A DNA stretch of 64,000 nt from contig NZ_FZOF01000001.1 in assembly GCF_900188405.1 (NCBI RefSeq), positions 496,001 to 560,000 of the forward strand, given 5' to 3'. The notes under the pieces are model-generated. The model was not told where the DNA came from. It was given only the letters and a program-made list of their open reading frames with translations, and did not search any database. Within the stretch, counting starts at the first letter, position 1; each line of letters begins with the position of its first letter. The DNA is from Actinacidiphila glaucinigra (lineage in GTDB: Bacteria > Actinomycetota > Actinomycetes > Streptomycetales > Streptomycetaceae). A program made the position numbers and the translations under genes. Shown here in pieces: positions 7,914 through 15,896 of the stretch.

Positions 7914-8627
7914 TTGTTGTACGGCGTGATGAAGATCGCCATCGGCCACCCCCTGCGAGCCGCGTTCCGGCCGTGGGTGGAGGGCCTCGAGCACATCCCC
8001 AAGCAGGGACCGGCGATCCTGGCGAGCAACCACCTGTCCTTCTCGGACTCGTTCTTCCTGCCCGCCGTGCTCGACCGCAAGGTCACGTTCATCGCCAAGG
8101 CCGAGTACTTCACCACGCCCGGCATCAAGGGCAAGCTCACCGCCGCCTTCTTCAAGGGCGTCGGCCAGCTCCCCGTGGACCGATCCGGCGCCCGCGGTGC
8201 CGGTGAGGCGGCGATCAACAGCGGGATAAAGGTCATCGAGGCCGGCGAGCTCTTCGGCATCTACCCCGAGGGCACCCGCTCGCCCGACGGCCGGCTCTAC
8301 CGCGGCAAGCCCGGCGGCCTGGCCCGCATCGCGCTCGCCACCGGCGCGCCCGTGATCCCGGTCGCCATGATCGACACGGAGAAGATCCAGCCGCCCGGCC
8401 AGGTCATGCCCAAGCTGATGCGCCCGGGCATCCGGATCGGCAAACCGCTGGACTTCAGCCGCTACACGGGCATGGAGCACGACCGCTTCATCCTGCGCTC
8501 GGTCACCGACGAGGTGATGTACGAGATCATGAAGCTCTCCGGCCAGGAGTACGTGGACATCTACGCGACCGCCGCCAAGCGGCAGATCGCCGAGGCGGCG
8601 AAGAAACAGCAGCACGGCGGGTCCTAG
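7914..8627 (+). CDS. 1-acyl-sn-glycerol-3-phosphate acyltransferase (PlsC family)
   Basis: A 237-residue acyltransferase that would acylate lysophosphatidic acid at the inner membrane face. The catalytic NHLSFSD (HX4D) is at residues 39-45, and the glycerophosphate-binding PEGTRSPDGRLYRGKPGG begins near 117. The TTG at 7914 is chosen because AGGAGG ends 7 nt before it. The next in-frame ATG, 15 nt later, starts the well-conserved MKIAIGHPLRAAFRPWVEG and would be too far from that site. A 127-nt divergent promoter region separates it from the hydrolase operon. Confidence 0.88.
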   Translation: MLYGVMKIAIGHPLRAAFRPWVEGLEHIPKQGPAILASNHLSFSDSFFLPAVLDRKVTFIAKAEYFTTPGIKGKLTAAFFKGVGQLPVDRSGARGAGEAAINSGIKVIEAGELFGIYPEGTRSPDGRLYRGKPGGLARIALATGAPVIPVAMIDTEKIQPPGQVMPKLMRPGIRIGKPLDFSRYTGMEHDRFILRSVTDEVMYEIMKLSGQEYVDIYATAAKRQIAEAAKKQQHGGS

Positions 8628-8661
8628 CCGGACACGCCCGGGGGAAACGGGGGGACGGCCC

Positions 8662-9894
8662 ATGGCCGGGGAGAGGACCGGCGCGGCCGGGGGGAGAACC
8701 GGCGGGCCGCCCGCGGCGCGGTCGGCGCGCGTCACGCGCATGTCGGTCGAGCAGCCGCTGTGGCGCGCCCTCACCGGCTACCGGGTGCTGACCGCCGCGT
8801 ACGCCATCGGGCTCTACGCCGTCGCCTACCACGAGCACGCACACCCCCTGGCGGGAGCCGCGTACATGGCGGTGCTCGCCGTGTGGACGCTGGCCACCGT
8901 CGGCAAGGTGAGCTCGCCCCAGCGCTGCACCCGCCCCTTCCTCATCGCCGACCTCGGCGTCGCCCTCACCGGCATCCTCATCACCCCGCTCGTCGAGTCG
9001 CACCAGCGCATCCTCGACGGCGGCCCCACCCTGCCGTCGATCTGGACCGCGGGCTCCGTGCTCGCCTTCGCCATCAAGGGCGGCTGGCGCTGGGCCGCCG
9101 CCGCCTCCTGCCTCGTCGGCGGCGCCAACATCGTCGAACGCGGCTCCCCGGCCCGCGACACCCTCCACAACGTGCTGCTGGTCGCCATCGCCAGCATCGC
9201 CATCGGGTACGTCGTCGAGGTCGCCCGCGCCAGCGAGCGCACCCTCGCCCGCGCCCTGCAGATCGAGGCCGCCACCCGTGAGCGGGAGCGGCTGGCCCGC
9301 GACATCCACGACAACGTGCTGCAGGTGCTCGCCATGGTGCAGCGGCGCGGGGCCGAGATCGGCGGTGAGGCCGAGGCCCTGGGCCGCATGGCGGGCGAGC
9401 AGGAGGCCGCCCTGCGCACCCTGGTCACCGACGGCGCCGCCGCCCTGCCGTCCCCCCGCGCCGGCACCGATGCCGGCACCGACGGCGACGACGGGCAGGA
9501 CGCGGACGCGCCCCGAGACCTGCGCGCGCTGCTCACCCCGTACGGCAGCGCCCGCGTCACCGTCTCCGCCCCCGGCACCCCGGTCGTCGTCCCCGGCCGC
9601 GCCGCCCGCGAACTCGCCGCCGCCGTGGGCGCCGCCCTGGAGAACGTCCGCCGGCACGCCGGCGAGGACGCGCACGCCTGGATCCTGGTCGAGGACGAAC
9701 CCGAGGCCGTCCTGGTCAGCGTCCGCGACGACGGCCCCGGCATCCCCGAGGGGCGCCTCGCCGCCGCCGAGGCCGAGGGCAGGCTCGGGGTCGCCCAGTC
9801 CATCCGCGGCCGGCTCCGGGACCTCGGCGGCACGGCGGAACTGGTGTCGGTGCCCGGGCAGGGGACAGAAGTCGAGTTGAGGCTCGCCAAATGA
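8662..9894 (+). CDS. macS: sensor histidine kinase, MacS-like
   Basis: A 410-residue membrane sensor of the NarL-partner (HisKA_3-like) type. Several transmembrane helices cover about residues 35-190, then the phosphoacceptor box RERLARDIHDNVLQVL with His near 216. An ATPase domain follows with ENVRRHAGED (N-box), DDGPGIPEG (G1) and GGTAELVSVPGQGTEVEL (G2). It matches SCO2121/MacS of S. coelicolor, which with MacR controls morphology and actinorhodin (known from that species). ATG at 8662 follows a G-rich site. The stop overlaps an ATG of the next frame, and macR follows at once, so the two are an operon. Confidence 0.85.
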   Translation: MAGERTGAAGGRTGGPPAARSARVTRMSVEQPLWRALTGYRVLTAAYAIGLYAVAYHEHAHPLAGAAYMAVLAVWTLATVGKVSSPQRCTRPFLIADLGVALTGILITPLVESHQRILDGGPTLPSIWTAGSVLAFAIKGGWRWAAAASCLVGGANIVERGSPARDTLHNVLLVAIASIAIGYVVEVARASERTLARALQIEAATRERERLARDIHDNVLQVLAMVQRRGAEIGGEAEALGRMAGEQEAALRTLVTDGAAALPSPRAGTDAGTDGDDGQDADAPRDLRALLTPYGSARVTVSAPGTPVVVPGRAARELAAAVGAALENVRRHAGEDAHAWILVEDEPEAVLVSVRDDGPGIPEGRLAAAEAEGRLGVAQSIRGRLRDLGGTAELVSVPGQGTEVELRLAK

Positions 9895-9911
9895 GGGAGG
9901 AGATTGGGGTC

Positions 9912-10571
9912 ATGGCCGTGAAGGTGATGGTGGTCGACGACCACCCGATGTGGCGGGACGCGGTCGCCCGCGACCTCACCGAGGCCGGATACGTGGTGGT
10001 CGCCACCGCCGGTGACGGTCCGGAGGCGGTCCGGCGGGCCAAGGCGGCCATGCCCGAGGTGCTCGTCCTCGACCTCAACCTGCCCGGTCTGTCCGGTGTC
10101 CAGGTCTGCAAGGACGTCATCGCCGACAACCCGGCCCTGCGGGTGCTGGTGCTCTCCGCCAGCGGTGAGCACGCGGACGTCCTGGAGGCCGTGAAGTCCG
10201 GCGCCACCGGCTACCTGCTGAAGTCGGCCGGCCGCGAGGAACTCCTCGACGCCGTCCGCCGCACCGCCGTCGGCGACCCCGTGTTCACCCCCGGCCTCGC
10301 CGGCCTCGTCCTCGGCGAGTACCGCCGCCTCGCCTCCGACCCCGCCCCCGCGGCGTCCGACACCCCCGAGGCGCCCCGCCTCACCGACCGCGAGACCGAG
10401 GTCCTGCGGCTCGTCGCCAAGGGACTCAGCTACAAGCAGATCGCCGAGCGGCTGGTCATCTCCCACCGCACCGTCCAGAACCACGTCCAGAACACCCTCG
10501 GCAAACTCCAGCTCCACAACCGCGTGGAACTCGTGCGCTACGCCATCGAACGAGGACTGGACGAGGAGTAG
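9912..10571 (+). CDS. macR: response regulator, MacR-like (NarL/LuxR family)
   Basis: A 219-residue response regulator. The receiver domain has acidic residues Asp9-Asp10, phosphoacceptor Asp54 (LVLDLNLPG), a Ser/Thr switch at VLVLSASGE and Lys in YLLKSAG. A LuxR-type HTH follows at about 155-215 (LTDRETEVLRLVAKGLSYKQIA, HRTVQNHVQNTLGKL). The ATG at 9912 is preferred to the ATG at 9891 that overlaps the macS stop, because GGAGGAG lies 10 nt upstream of 9912. It is the cognate partner of the kinase just upstream. A compact hairpin at 10575-10593 ends the unit. Confidence 0.88.
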   Translation: MAVKVMVVDDHPMWRDAVARDLTEAGYVVVATAGDGPEAVRRAKAAMPEVLVLDLNLPGLSGVQVCKDVIADNPALRVLVLSASGEHADVLEAVKSGATGYLLKSAGREELLDAVRRTAVGDPVFTPGLAGLVLGEYRRLASDPAPAASDTPEAPRLTDRETEVLRLVAKGLSYKQIAERLVISHRTVQNHVQNTLGKLQLHNRVELVRYAIERGLDEE

Positions 10572-10574
10572 CCC

Positions 10575-10593
10575 CGCCCCCGGCTCGGGGGCG
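10575..10593 (+). terminator. hairpin after macR
   Basis: Perfect 8-bp stem CGCCCCCG/CGGGGGCG with a GCT loop, 4 nt after the macR stop. No T-tract follows, as is usual in Streptomyces. Confidence 0.6.
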
Positions 10594-10688
10594 CGCCCGC
10601 ACCCGCGCCGCACGCCGCCCGGAAGGGTGAAATCGGCGGCCCAACATCCCCGTGCCGCAAAGGATTTCATCGAACGGCCCATCCCACC

Positions 10689-10704
10689 TGTGACGCCGGT
10701 CACG
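10689..10704 (+). promoter_or_regulatory. Crp-like operator upstream of pfkA
   Basis: The stretch TGTGACGCCGGTCACG contains GTG-N6-G-N-CAC exactly, the consensus reported for Streptomyces Crp, and is a near-perfect dyad. A TAGCGT -10 candidate follows at 10706-10711, so a bound protein would cover the core promoter. Binding is inferred from the motif only. Confidence 0.5.
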
Positions 10705-10705
10705 C

Positions 10706-10711
10706 TAGCGT
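10706..10711 (+). promoter_or_regulatory. candidate -10 of pfkA (TAGCGT)
   Basis: TAGCGT lies 2 nt downstream of the Crp-like dyad and about 42 nt before the pfkA ATG, a normal leader length. Confidence 0.4.
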
Positions 10712-10752
10712 CGTGGGCGCAGGCAAAAGGTGCGAACGGGAAGGGATGGATC

Positions 10753-11781
10753 ATGCGAGTTGGCGTGCTGACCGGCGGCGGAGACTGCCCCGGGCTCAAC
10801 GCGGTCATCCGTGCCATCGTGCGCAAGGGTGTCCAGGAGTACGGATACGAGTTCACCGGTTTCAGGGACGGGTGGCACGGCCCCCTCGAGGGCGACACCG
10901 TGCCGCTGGACATCCCCGCAGTGCGCGGCATCCTCCCGCGCGGCGGCACGATCCTCGGCTCGTCCCGCACGAACCCGCTCAAGGCGGAGAACGGCGTGCG
11001 CCGCGTCAAGGACAACCTCGCCAAGTACGAGGTGGACGCCCTCATCGCGATCGGCGGCGAGGACACCCTCGGTGTCGCCACCGCCCTGTCGGACGAGTAC
11101 GGCGTCCCCTGCGTCGGCGTGCCCAAGACCATCGACAACGACCTGGCGGCCACCGACTACACCTTCGGTTTCGACACCGCCGTCAACATCGCCACCGAGG
11201 CGATCGACCGCCTCCACACCACCGCCGAGTCGCACATGCGCGTCCTCGTCGTCGAGGTGATGGGCCGCCACGCGGGCTGGATCGCCCTGCACTCCGGCCT
11301 TGCCGGCGGCGCCAACGCCATCCTCATCCCCGAGCAGCGCTTCGACCTCGACCAGGTCTGCGCCTGGGTGGAGAGCCGCTTCAAGATCCGCTACGCGCCC
11401 ATCGTCGTGGTCGCCGAGGGCGCCATGCCGAAGGACGGCGACATGGTGCTCAAGGACCAGACCCTCGACTCCTTCGGCCACGTGAGGCTCTCCGGCGTCG
11501 GCGAATGGCTCGCCAAGGAGATCGAGCGGCGCACCGGCAAGGAGGCCCGCACCACCGTGCTCGGCCACGTCCAGCGCGGCGGCACCCCCAGTGCCTTCGA
11601 CCGGTGGCTCGCCACCCGCTTCGGCCTGCACGCCATCGACGCGGTCCGCGACCAGGACTGGGGCAAGATGGTCGCCCTGCGCGGCACGGAGATCGTCCGT
11701 GTCCCGCTCCGCGACGCGACGACCCAGCTCAAGACGGTCGATCCGCGCCTCTACACGGAGGCCGGGGTCTTCTTCGGTTAG
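10753..11781 (+). CDS. pfkA: 6-phosphofructokinase (PfkA, group III-type)
   Basis: A 342-residue phosphofructokinase that phosphorylates fructose 6-phosphate in glycolysis. Seen are the phosphate-binding GGGDCPGLN at 8-16, GGEDT at 101-105, catalytic PKTIDNDL at 124-131 and MGRHAGW near 170. The GGEDT Asp104 together with Lys125 is the residue pair associated with pyrophosphate-using enzymes, although characterised Streptomyces PFKs are ATP-dependent. ATG at 10753 follows a weak GGGA site. It stands alone behind a Crp-like operator. The fold and reaction are secure; the phosphoryl donor should be treated as ATP by homology. Confidence 0.93.
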   Translation: MRVGVLTGGGDCPGLNAVIRAIVRKGVQEYGYEFTGFRDGWHGPLEGDTVPLDIPAVRGILPRGGTILGSSRTNPLKAENGVRRVKDNLAKYEVDALIAIGGEDTLGVATALSDEYGVPCVGVPKTIDNDLAATDYTFGFDTAVNIATEAIDRLHTTAESHMRVLVVEVMGRHAGWIALHSGLAGGANAILIPEQRFDLDQVCAWVESRFKIRYAPIVVVAEGAMPKDGDMVLKDQTLDSFGHVRLSGVGEWLAKEIERRTGKEARTTVLGHVQRGGTPSAFDRWLATRFGLHAIDAVRDQDWGKMVALRGTEIVRVPLRDATTQLKTVDPRLYTEAGVFFG

Positions 11782-11913
11782 ACACGGCGTTTTCCTCGGC
11801 GCCGTCTGCGCTTTCCCCGCTTGCCATGGGCGATCACGCGGCCGTACATTCCCTGCACCCGGCTTGTCCGGCCGCTTCGTCAATCCCCCTTGAGCACATG
11901 AGGAGCGCCCGGA

Positions 11914-12576
11914 ATGACGGGTGTACTGGCGGTCGCAGGCGGCACCGCATCCGGCAAGTCCACCCTTGCCGAGGCCCTGTCGCTGCAGTGTCCCGAGAGC
12001 ATCGCACTGGTCCATCTGGACGACTACTACGTGCCCGCGCACGATCCCCTCAGGGGCGTGTGGACGGTCAGCGCCGGCGGGCACGCCATCCTCGACTGGA
12101 ACCATCCCGGCTCCATCGACGAGGCCGCCGTCAGCGCCGCGATCGACATGGCTCTGGCCCGGCCCGGCGTCCGCCTGGTGGTGGTCGAGGGACTCTTCGC
12201 CCTGACCCTGCCGTCGGTGCGGGAACGCGCGGACTGGCGGGTGTACGTGGACGCCCCCGACGACGTCCGGCTGGCCCGCAAGATCCTGCGCAAGATCGAG
12301 GTCCAGCGGCAGGACCCGCGGCTGTCCCTGCTGAACTATCTGCAGAGCGGCCGGGACCGGCACGTCGCCCACGTCGCGCCCTCCCGGGCGGCGGCCGACC
12401 TGGTGGTGGACGGCACCCACGAGGGCCCGGAGATGCTGGCGGCGGTGCTGGGCCTGATCGGCCCGCTCCTGTCGGCCGTCCCCGATCCCCTGCCCGATCC
12501 GCTCCCCGCCGCCCGCCCCCGCCGTGCCCGCGCGGTCACCCCGCGGACGCACCAGCTTCCCGCGGCGGCGGTCTGA
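11914..12576 (+). CDS. uridine kinase-like P-loop kinase
   Basis: A 220-residue P-loop kinase of the uridine/phosphoribulokinase family. Walker A GGTASGKST is at residues 9-17. An LDDYYVP segment near 36, typical of uridine kinases, binds the substrate, and VVVEGLFAL near 88 is the Walker-B-like strand. A C-terminal Pro/Arg-rich tail of about 35 residues is not part of the fold. Uridine kinases salvage uridine or cytidine to the monophosphate, but the true substrate of this branch is unproven. ATG at 11914 follows GAGGAG by 8 nt. It is monocistronic and convergent with the hypothetical gene at 12592. Confidence 0.75.
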   Translation: MTGVLAVAGGTASGKSTLAEALSLQCPESIALVHLDDYYVPAHDPLRGVWTVSAGGHAILDWNHPGSIDEAAVSAAIDMALARPGVRLVVVEGLFALTLPSVRERADWRVYVDAPDDVRLARKILRKIEVQRQDPRLSLLNYLQSGRDRHVAHVAPSRAAADLVVDGTHEGPEMLAAVLGLIGPLLSAVPDPLPDPLPAARPRRARAVTPRTHQLPAAAV

Positions 12577-12591
12577 CGGCCGGGGGCCCCT

Positions 12592-13077
12592 TCACACGTT
12601 GTACGCGCCGATCTCGACGAGCGCCGTGCCGTCGAGCCGGTACGTCACGGTCGCGCTGATGTGGTCCGACAGCGCCGGGTCGTGCCACGCGTCCCGCAGA
12701 CCGCCGGTGAAGCAGAGGTCGGCTTCGCAGGGGTCGGTGCCGTGGAGCCGTGGGAAGGCGCCGGTCAGTTCGGCCGCCACGCGGTCCCGAGGCAGGCGGA
12801 AGCGGACGTCCTGCTCCCGGGACAGCGGTGCGCTGTGGTCCGTGCAGACGATGTCGGTGGCCCCGACGGGAACCCGACCGCCCAGGAACGACTCGGTGTC
12901 CGCGCAGTCGATGGAGTGCGGCGCCATCTCGTACCGGACGGCGGCGTCGGCGGCTGCGACCACGGCGTAGAGCAGCAGGGGCGCGAAGGCCAGGCACAGC
13001 GCGGGCGCGACACCGGTGAGCCAGCGCCACTGCGTTCGGGGCCGGCCCTGTCCGGGCCGGCCCCGTGTGCTGGTCAA
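12592..13077 (-). CDS. small membrane-anchored protein of unknown function
   Basis: A 161-residue protein. A basic N-terminus precedes one transmembrane or uncleaved signal helix (LTGVAPALCLAFAPLLLYAVVAA, about 20-42). An extracellular domain of about 115 residues carries four Cys, possibly two disulfides. No family is recognised. The TTG at 13077 starts 6 nt after the trpEG stop and lacks a clear ribosome-binding site, so expression by translational coupling to trpEG is inferred; the start is uncertain. A link to tryptophan metabolism is not implied by the sequence. Confidence 0.55.
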   Translation of the reverse strand: MTSTRGRPGQGRPRTQWRWLTGVAPALCLAFAPLLLYAVVAAADAAVRYEMAPHSIDCADTESFLGGRVPVGATDIVCTDHSAPLSREQDVRFRLPRDRVAAELTGAFPRLHGTDPCEADLCFTGGLRDAWHDPALSDHISATVTYRLDGTALVEIGAYNV

Positions 13078-13083
13078 GGGGCG

Positions 13084-15027
13084 TCAGCCCACGACCGTCA
13101 CCCCCGCCAGGAGCTCCGCCACGATCGCCGTGCCGTTCAGGCTGAGCACGGACTCGGGGTGGAACTGGACGCCCGCGAAGCCCGGGCCGCGCATGGCGTG
13201 GACGTCGCCGGTGGTCCGGTCGCGGCTCAGCTCGACGCGGTGCATGGCCAGCTCCTCCGCCGTCGCGTCGTCGCAGCGGGCGGTGAAGGAGTTGTAGAAC
13301 CCCACGGTCTCGGCCCGCCCGAACAGGTCGATCGGTGTCTGCGCGCCCTGGAAGGGGACGCCCTTGCGGACGATGTCGAGGCCGAGCTCGGCGGCGATCA
13401 GCTCGTGGCCGAGGCAGACCCCGAGCAGGCCGTGCCGGTGGCCGCGGACGAGTTCGGCGGTGAGCCCCCGCAGGAGCGCCATCTTGGGGTCGCCCGCGTC
13501 GGACGGGTCGCCGGGGCCCGGGCCGAGGACGACCGGGCCCCGGTGGGCGAGGGCGGCCCCGCGCAGCCCCGGCTCGTCGAAGCGGCGCACGGTGACCTCC
13601 AGCCCGGACGACCGCAGCACGTGCGCGAGCATCGCGGTGAAGGTGTCCTCGCCGTCCACGACGAGGGCGTGCCCGGACAGCGTGCGGGGCTGCTCGGCGG
13701 TCTGCATCCGCAGCCAGAACGGCGCCAGGTTCCTGCGGCGTCCGTCCAGCGCGGCCCGGACCCGGATGTCGTCGCCGAGCCGCGGCCGGTCCGCCGCCGG
13801 GCCCCGGGACGGTCCGGGCCGGACGCCCAGCGCGGCCAGCACGGCCGCCGCCTTGGCGTGCGTCTCGGCGACCTCCGCGTACGGGTCGGACCTGCGGACC
13901 AGCGTCGCGCCCACCGGGACCTTCAGACCGCCCGCGGCGTCCACGTCGGCCGTGCGGATCAGGATGGGGGAGTCCAGGGTCTGCGCGCCGCCCGCGTCCC
14001 GCCCGATCAGCGCGAGGGCGCCCGCGTAGTAGCCGCGGCCGCCCGGCTCGTGGCGCTCGATCACCCGGCAGGCGTTCTGCACCGGCGAGCCGGTGACCGT
14101 CGCGGCGAACATCGTCTCGCGCAGGACGTCCCGCACGTCCATGGTGCTGCGGCCGCGCAGCTCGTACTCGGTGTGCGCCAGGTGCGCCATCTCCTTCAGG
14201 CGCGGGCCGACGACGACACCGCCGAGGTCGCCGACGGTGCACATCATCTTGAGTTCCTCGTCGACCACCATCGTCAGCTCCTCCACCTCCTTCGCGTCCC
14301 GCAGGAAGGCGAGCAGCCCCTCCGCGTCCGGCCCCTGCGCGGGGTAGCGGTAGGTGCCGCTGATGGGGTTCATGACGACCGTGCCGCCTGCCATCCGCAC
14401 GTGCACCTCGGGGCTCGCGCCGACCAGGGTCCGCTCGGGGGTGCTCACCACGAACGTCCAGTAGGCGCCGCGCTCGCCGTCGAGCAGCCTGCGGAACAGC
14501 GCGAGCGCGTCCGCCGCCGCGAACCCCGGGATCTCGCCGCGGAAGGTGCGCCGGATGACGAAGTTCGCGCCCTCGCCGCGCCCGATCTCGTCCTCGATGA
14601 CGCGCTCCACGATCCCGGCGTATGTGTCGTCGTCGACGTCGAACGCCCCGCCCTCGACGCGCACCGCGTGCGCGGGCAGGGCCGCCATGAGCTCGGGCAG
14701 CGGCAGCTCGTACGTCTCCAGGGGGCGGAGCACGAGCAGCGGCGTCCCGTCGTCGCGCACGTCGAAGCCGCGTTCCCTGATCTGCCGGTACGGCACCAGC
14801 GCCAGCGCGTCGACCGCGGGCCGGGCCCCCTCGGGGGCGCCGGTGGGCAGCGCGATGTCGGTCAGCCGCTCCGCCGTCCCGACCGGGCCGAGCAGCACTT
14901 CGACGCTGTCCGCGGCGCATCCCGGCGCTCTGCGCCTGAGCAGCGCGAACGGTGGGCACGCGGGGTCCAGCAGCCGTTCGACGAGCGCGGCGGCAAAGGG
15001 CGCGGTGCTGGGGTCGTGGTTCTCCAC
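13084..15027 (-). CDS. trpEG: fused anthranilate synthase (TrpEG)
   Basis: A 647-residue fusion making anthranilate from chorismate and glutamine, the first step of tryptophan synthesis. Residues about 1-430 are the chorismate-binding TrpE part (NPISGTYRYPAQG, VGDLGGVVVGPRL, MFAATVTGSPVQNACRVIERHEPG). Residues about 450-647 are the glutamine amidotransferase, with GVCLGHELIAAELG nucleophile Cys and GVQFHPESVLS catalytic His-Glu. GTG at 15027 follows GGAAGGA by 7 nt. Regulation is by a Trp attenuator (trpL at 15127-15186 and hairpin at 15080-15100), as established for the homologous S. venezuelae gene. PhzE-like aminodeoxyisochorismate synthase is a paralogous alternative, but the Trp leader argues for anthranilate. 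Confidence 0.9.
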   Translation of the reverse strand: MENHDPSTAPFAAALVERLLDPACPPFALLRRRAPGCAADSVEVLLGPVGTAERLTDIALPTGAPEGARPAVDALALVPYRQIRERGFDVRDDGTPLLVLRPLETYELPLPELMAALPAHAVRVEGGAFDVDDDTYAGIVERVIEDEIGRGEGANFVIRRTFRGEIPGFAAADALALFRRLLDGERGAYWTFVVSTPERTLVGASPEVHVRMAGGTVVMNPISGTYRYPAQGPDAEGLLAFLRDAKEVEELTMVVDEELKMMCTVGDLGGVVVGPRLKEMAHLAHTEYELRGRSTMDVRDVLRETMFAATVTGSPVQNACRVIERHEPGGRGYYAGALALIGRDAGGAQTLDSPILIRTADVDAAGGLKVPVGATLVRRSDPYAEVAETHAKAAAVLAALGVRPGPSRGPAADRPRLGDDIRVRAALDGRRRNLAPFWLRMQTAEQPRTLSGHALVVDGEDTFTAMLAHVLRSSGLEVTVRRFDEPGLRGAALAHRGPVVLGPGPGDPSDAGDPKMALLRGLTAELVRGHRHGLLGVCLGHELIAAELGLDIVRKGVPFQGAQTPIDLFGRAETVGFYNSFTARCDDATAEELAMHRVELSRDRTTGDVHAMRGPGFAGVQFHPESVLSLNGTAIVAELLAGVTVVG

Positions 15028-15079
15028 GGCGGTTCCTTCCGGTCTTCGGCGAGGGAAGGGACGGCCGCGCAAACACCGA

Positions 15080-15100
15080 AGGCCGCCCTTCGGGCGGCCT
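15080..15100 (-). terminator. trp attenuator terminator hairpin
   Basis: Perfect 9-bp stem AGGCCGCCC/GGGCGGCCT with a GAA loop, followed on the minus strand by TCGGTGTTTG. Its 5' arm can alternatively pair with GGCGGCC inside the leader ORF (15133-15139), which would act as antiterminator when a ribosome stalls at the Trp codons. Confidence 0.85.
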
Positions 15101-15126
15101 GAGCGTCTGACTGTGCGTACGCGCTG

Positions 15127-15186
15127 CTAGTGGGCCGCCGGATCCGCGGTCCACCACCACTGCAGGTGCGTCTGCTGCGCGTACAT
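15127..15186 (-). CDS. trpL: trp leader peptide (three consecutive Trp codons)
   Basis: A 19-residue leader, MYAQQTHLQWWWTADPAAH, with Trp codons at 15159-15151. It closely resembles the leader described for the Streptomyces trp attenuator, ending WWWTADPAAH. It starts at ATG 15186, 7 nt after a TAGGGT -10, so the leader mRNA appears leaderless. When charged tRNA-Trp is scarce the ribosome stalls on WWW, the downstream GGCGGCC pairs with the terminator 5' arm and transcription continues into trpEG. The pairing segments are seen; the mechanism is inferred from the known system. Confidence 0.9.
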   Translation of the reverse strand: MYAQQTHLQWWWTADPAAH

Positions 15187-15193
15187 GTTCCGC

Positions 15194-15199
15194 ACCCTA
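15194..15199 (-). promoter_or_regulatory. -10 of trpL-trpEG (TAGGGT)
   Basis: TAGGGT on the minus strand ends 7 nt before the trpL ATG, which predicts transcription starting at the leader start codon. Confidence 0.5.
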
Positions 15200-15311
15200 A
15201 CGCATGCGTCCACGACGCGACGGTCGTGTCTCACGCTTTCGGGGCACCGCGGGGACGTACGGCCCCGGTACTCTCGGGGATGCGTCCGGAATCCCGTCCA
15301 TGGGAGGAACC

Positions 15312-15896
15312 ATGACCGCCGAACCATTGCCGGCCTGGGCGATTCCGCCGCGCGGCGGCTTCACCTCGGACGACCTGGACCGCATTCCCGACCTCCCGCC
15401 GCACACGGAGTTGATCGACGGGAGTCTGGTGTTCGTGAGCCCGCAGAAGAGCTTTCATTCGCTGGTGGTCGATCTGCTGGTGCTGACTCTGCGAGCGGCG
15501 GCCCCGGATACAGTGCGGGTGCGCCGGGAAATGAGCCTCGTGCTGAACCCGCGCAACCGGCCCGAGCCGGACCTCGTCCTGGTGCGCGCGGAGGCCGCGA
15601 GCGACGCGGCCGACGAGACCGGGTACCGGGCGCCCGACGCCGTGCTGGTCGTCGAGGTCGTATCGCCCGACTCCGAGGAGCGGGACCGCAAGCGCAAGCC
15701 GCAGCTGTACGCCGAGGCGGGGATCCCGCACTTCTGGCGGGTCGAGAAGGGCGAGGGCCGGCTCCCCGTCGTCTACGTCTTCGAACGGGAGCCGGCCACC
15801 GGCGCCTACGTCGCCACCGGCATCCACCACGACCGCCTCAAGGTGTCCGTGCCGTTCGCCGTGGACATCGATCTCAGCGGGATCGATCGGCTGTAG
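15312..15896 (+). CDS. Uma2 family (DUF820) PD-(D/E)XK nuclease-like protein
   Basis: A 194-residue Uma2/DUF820 protein with a restriction-endonuclease-like fold. Visible are ELIDGSLVFVSPQ near 36, the catalytic EPDLVLV near 93, VLVVEVVSPDSEERDRKRKPQLYAEAGIPHFWRV near 115-150 (the E-V-x-S then K/Y region). The family is widespread in Streptomyces and cyanobacteria, often in many copies, with no firm cellular role. ATG at 15312 follows GGGAGGAA. It converges with and overlaps the next gene by 23 nt. It is transcribed away from trpL, whose start lies 126 nt upstream. Confidence 0.8.
   Translation: MTAEPLPAWAIPPRGGFTSDDLDRIPDLPPHTELIDGSLVFVSPQKSFHSLVVDLLVLTLRAAAPDTVRVRREMSLVLNPRNRPEPDLVLVRAEAASDAADETGYRAPDAVLVVEVVSPDSEERDRKRKPQLYAEAGIPHFWRVEKGEGRLPVVYVFEREPATGAYVATGIHHDRLKVSVPFAVDIDLSGIDRL

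Noticed and set aside
8826..11153. 775-codon minus-strand frame opposite macS-macR
   Set aside because: Antisense of firmly identified two-component genes with no domain of its own.
12536..15160. 874-codon minus-strand frame over trpEG
   Set aside because: It shares the strand but not the frame of trpEG, whose motifs are intact; the product is Arg-rich and nonsensical.
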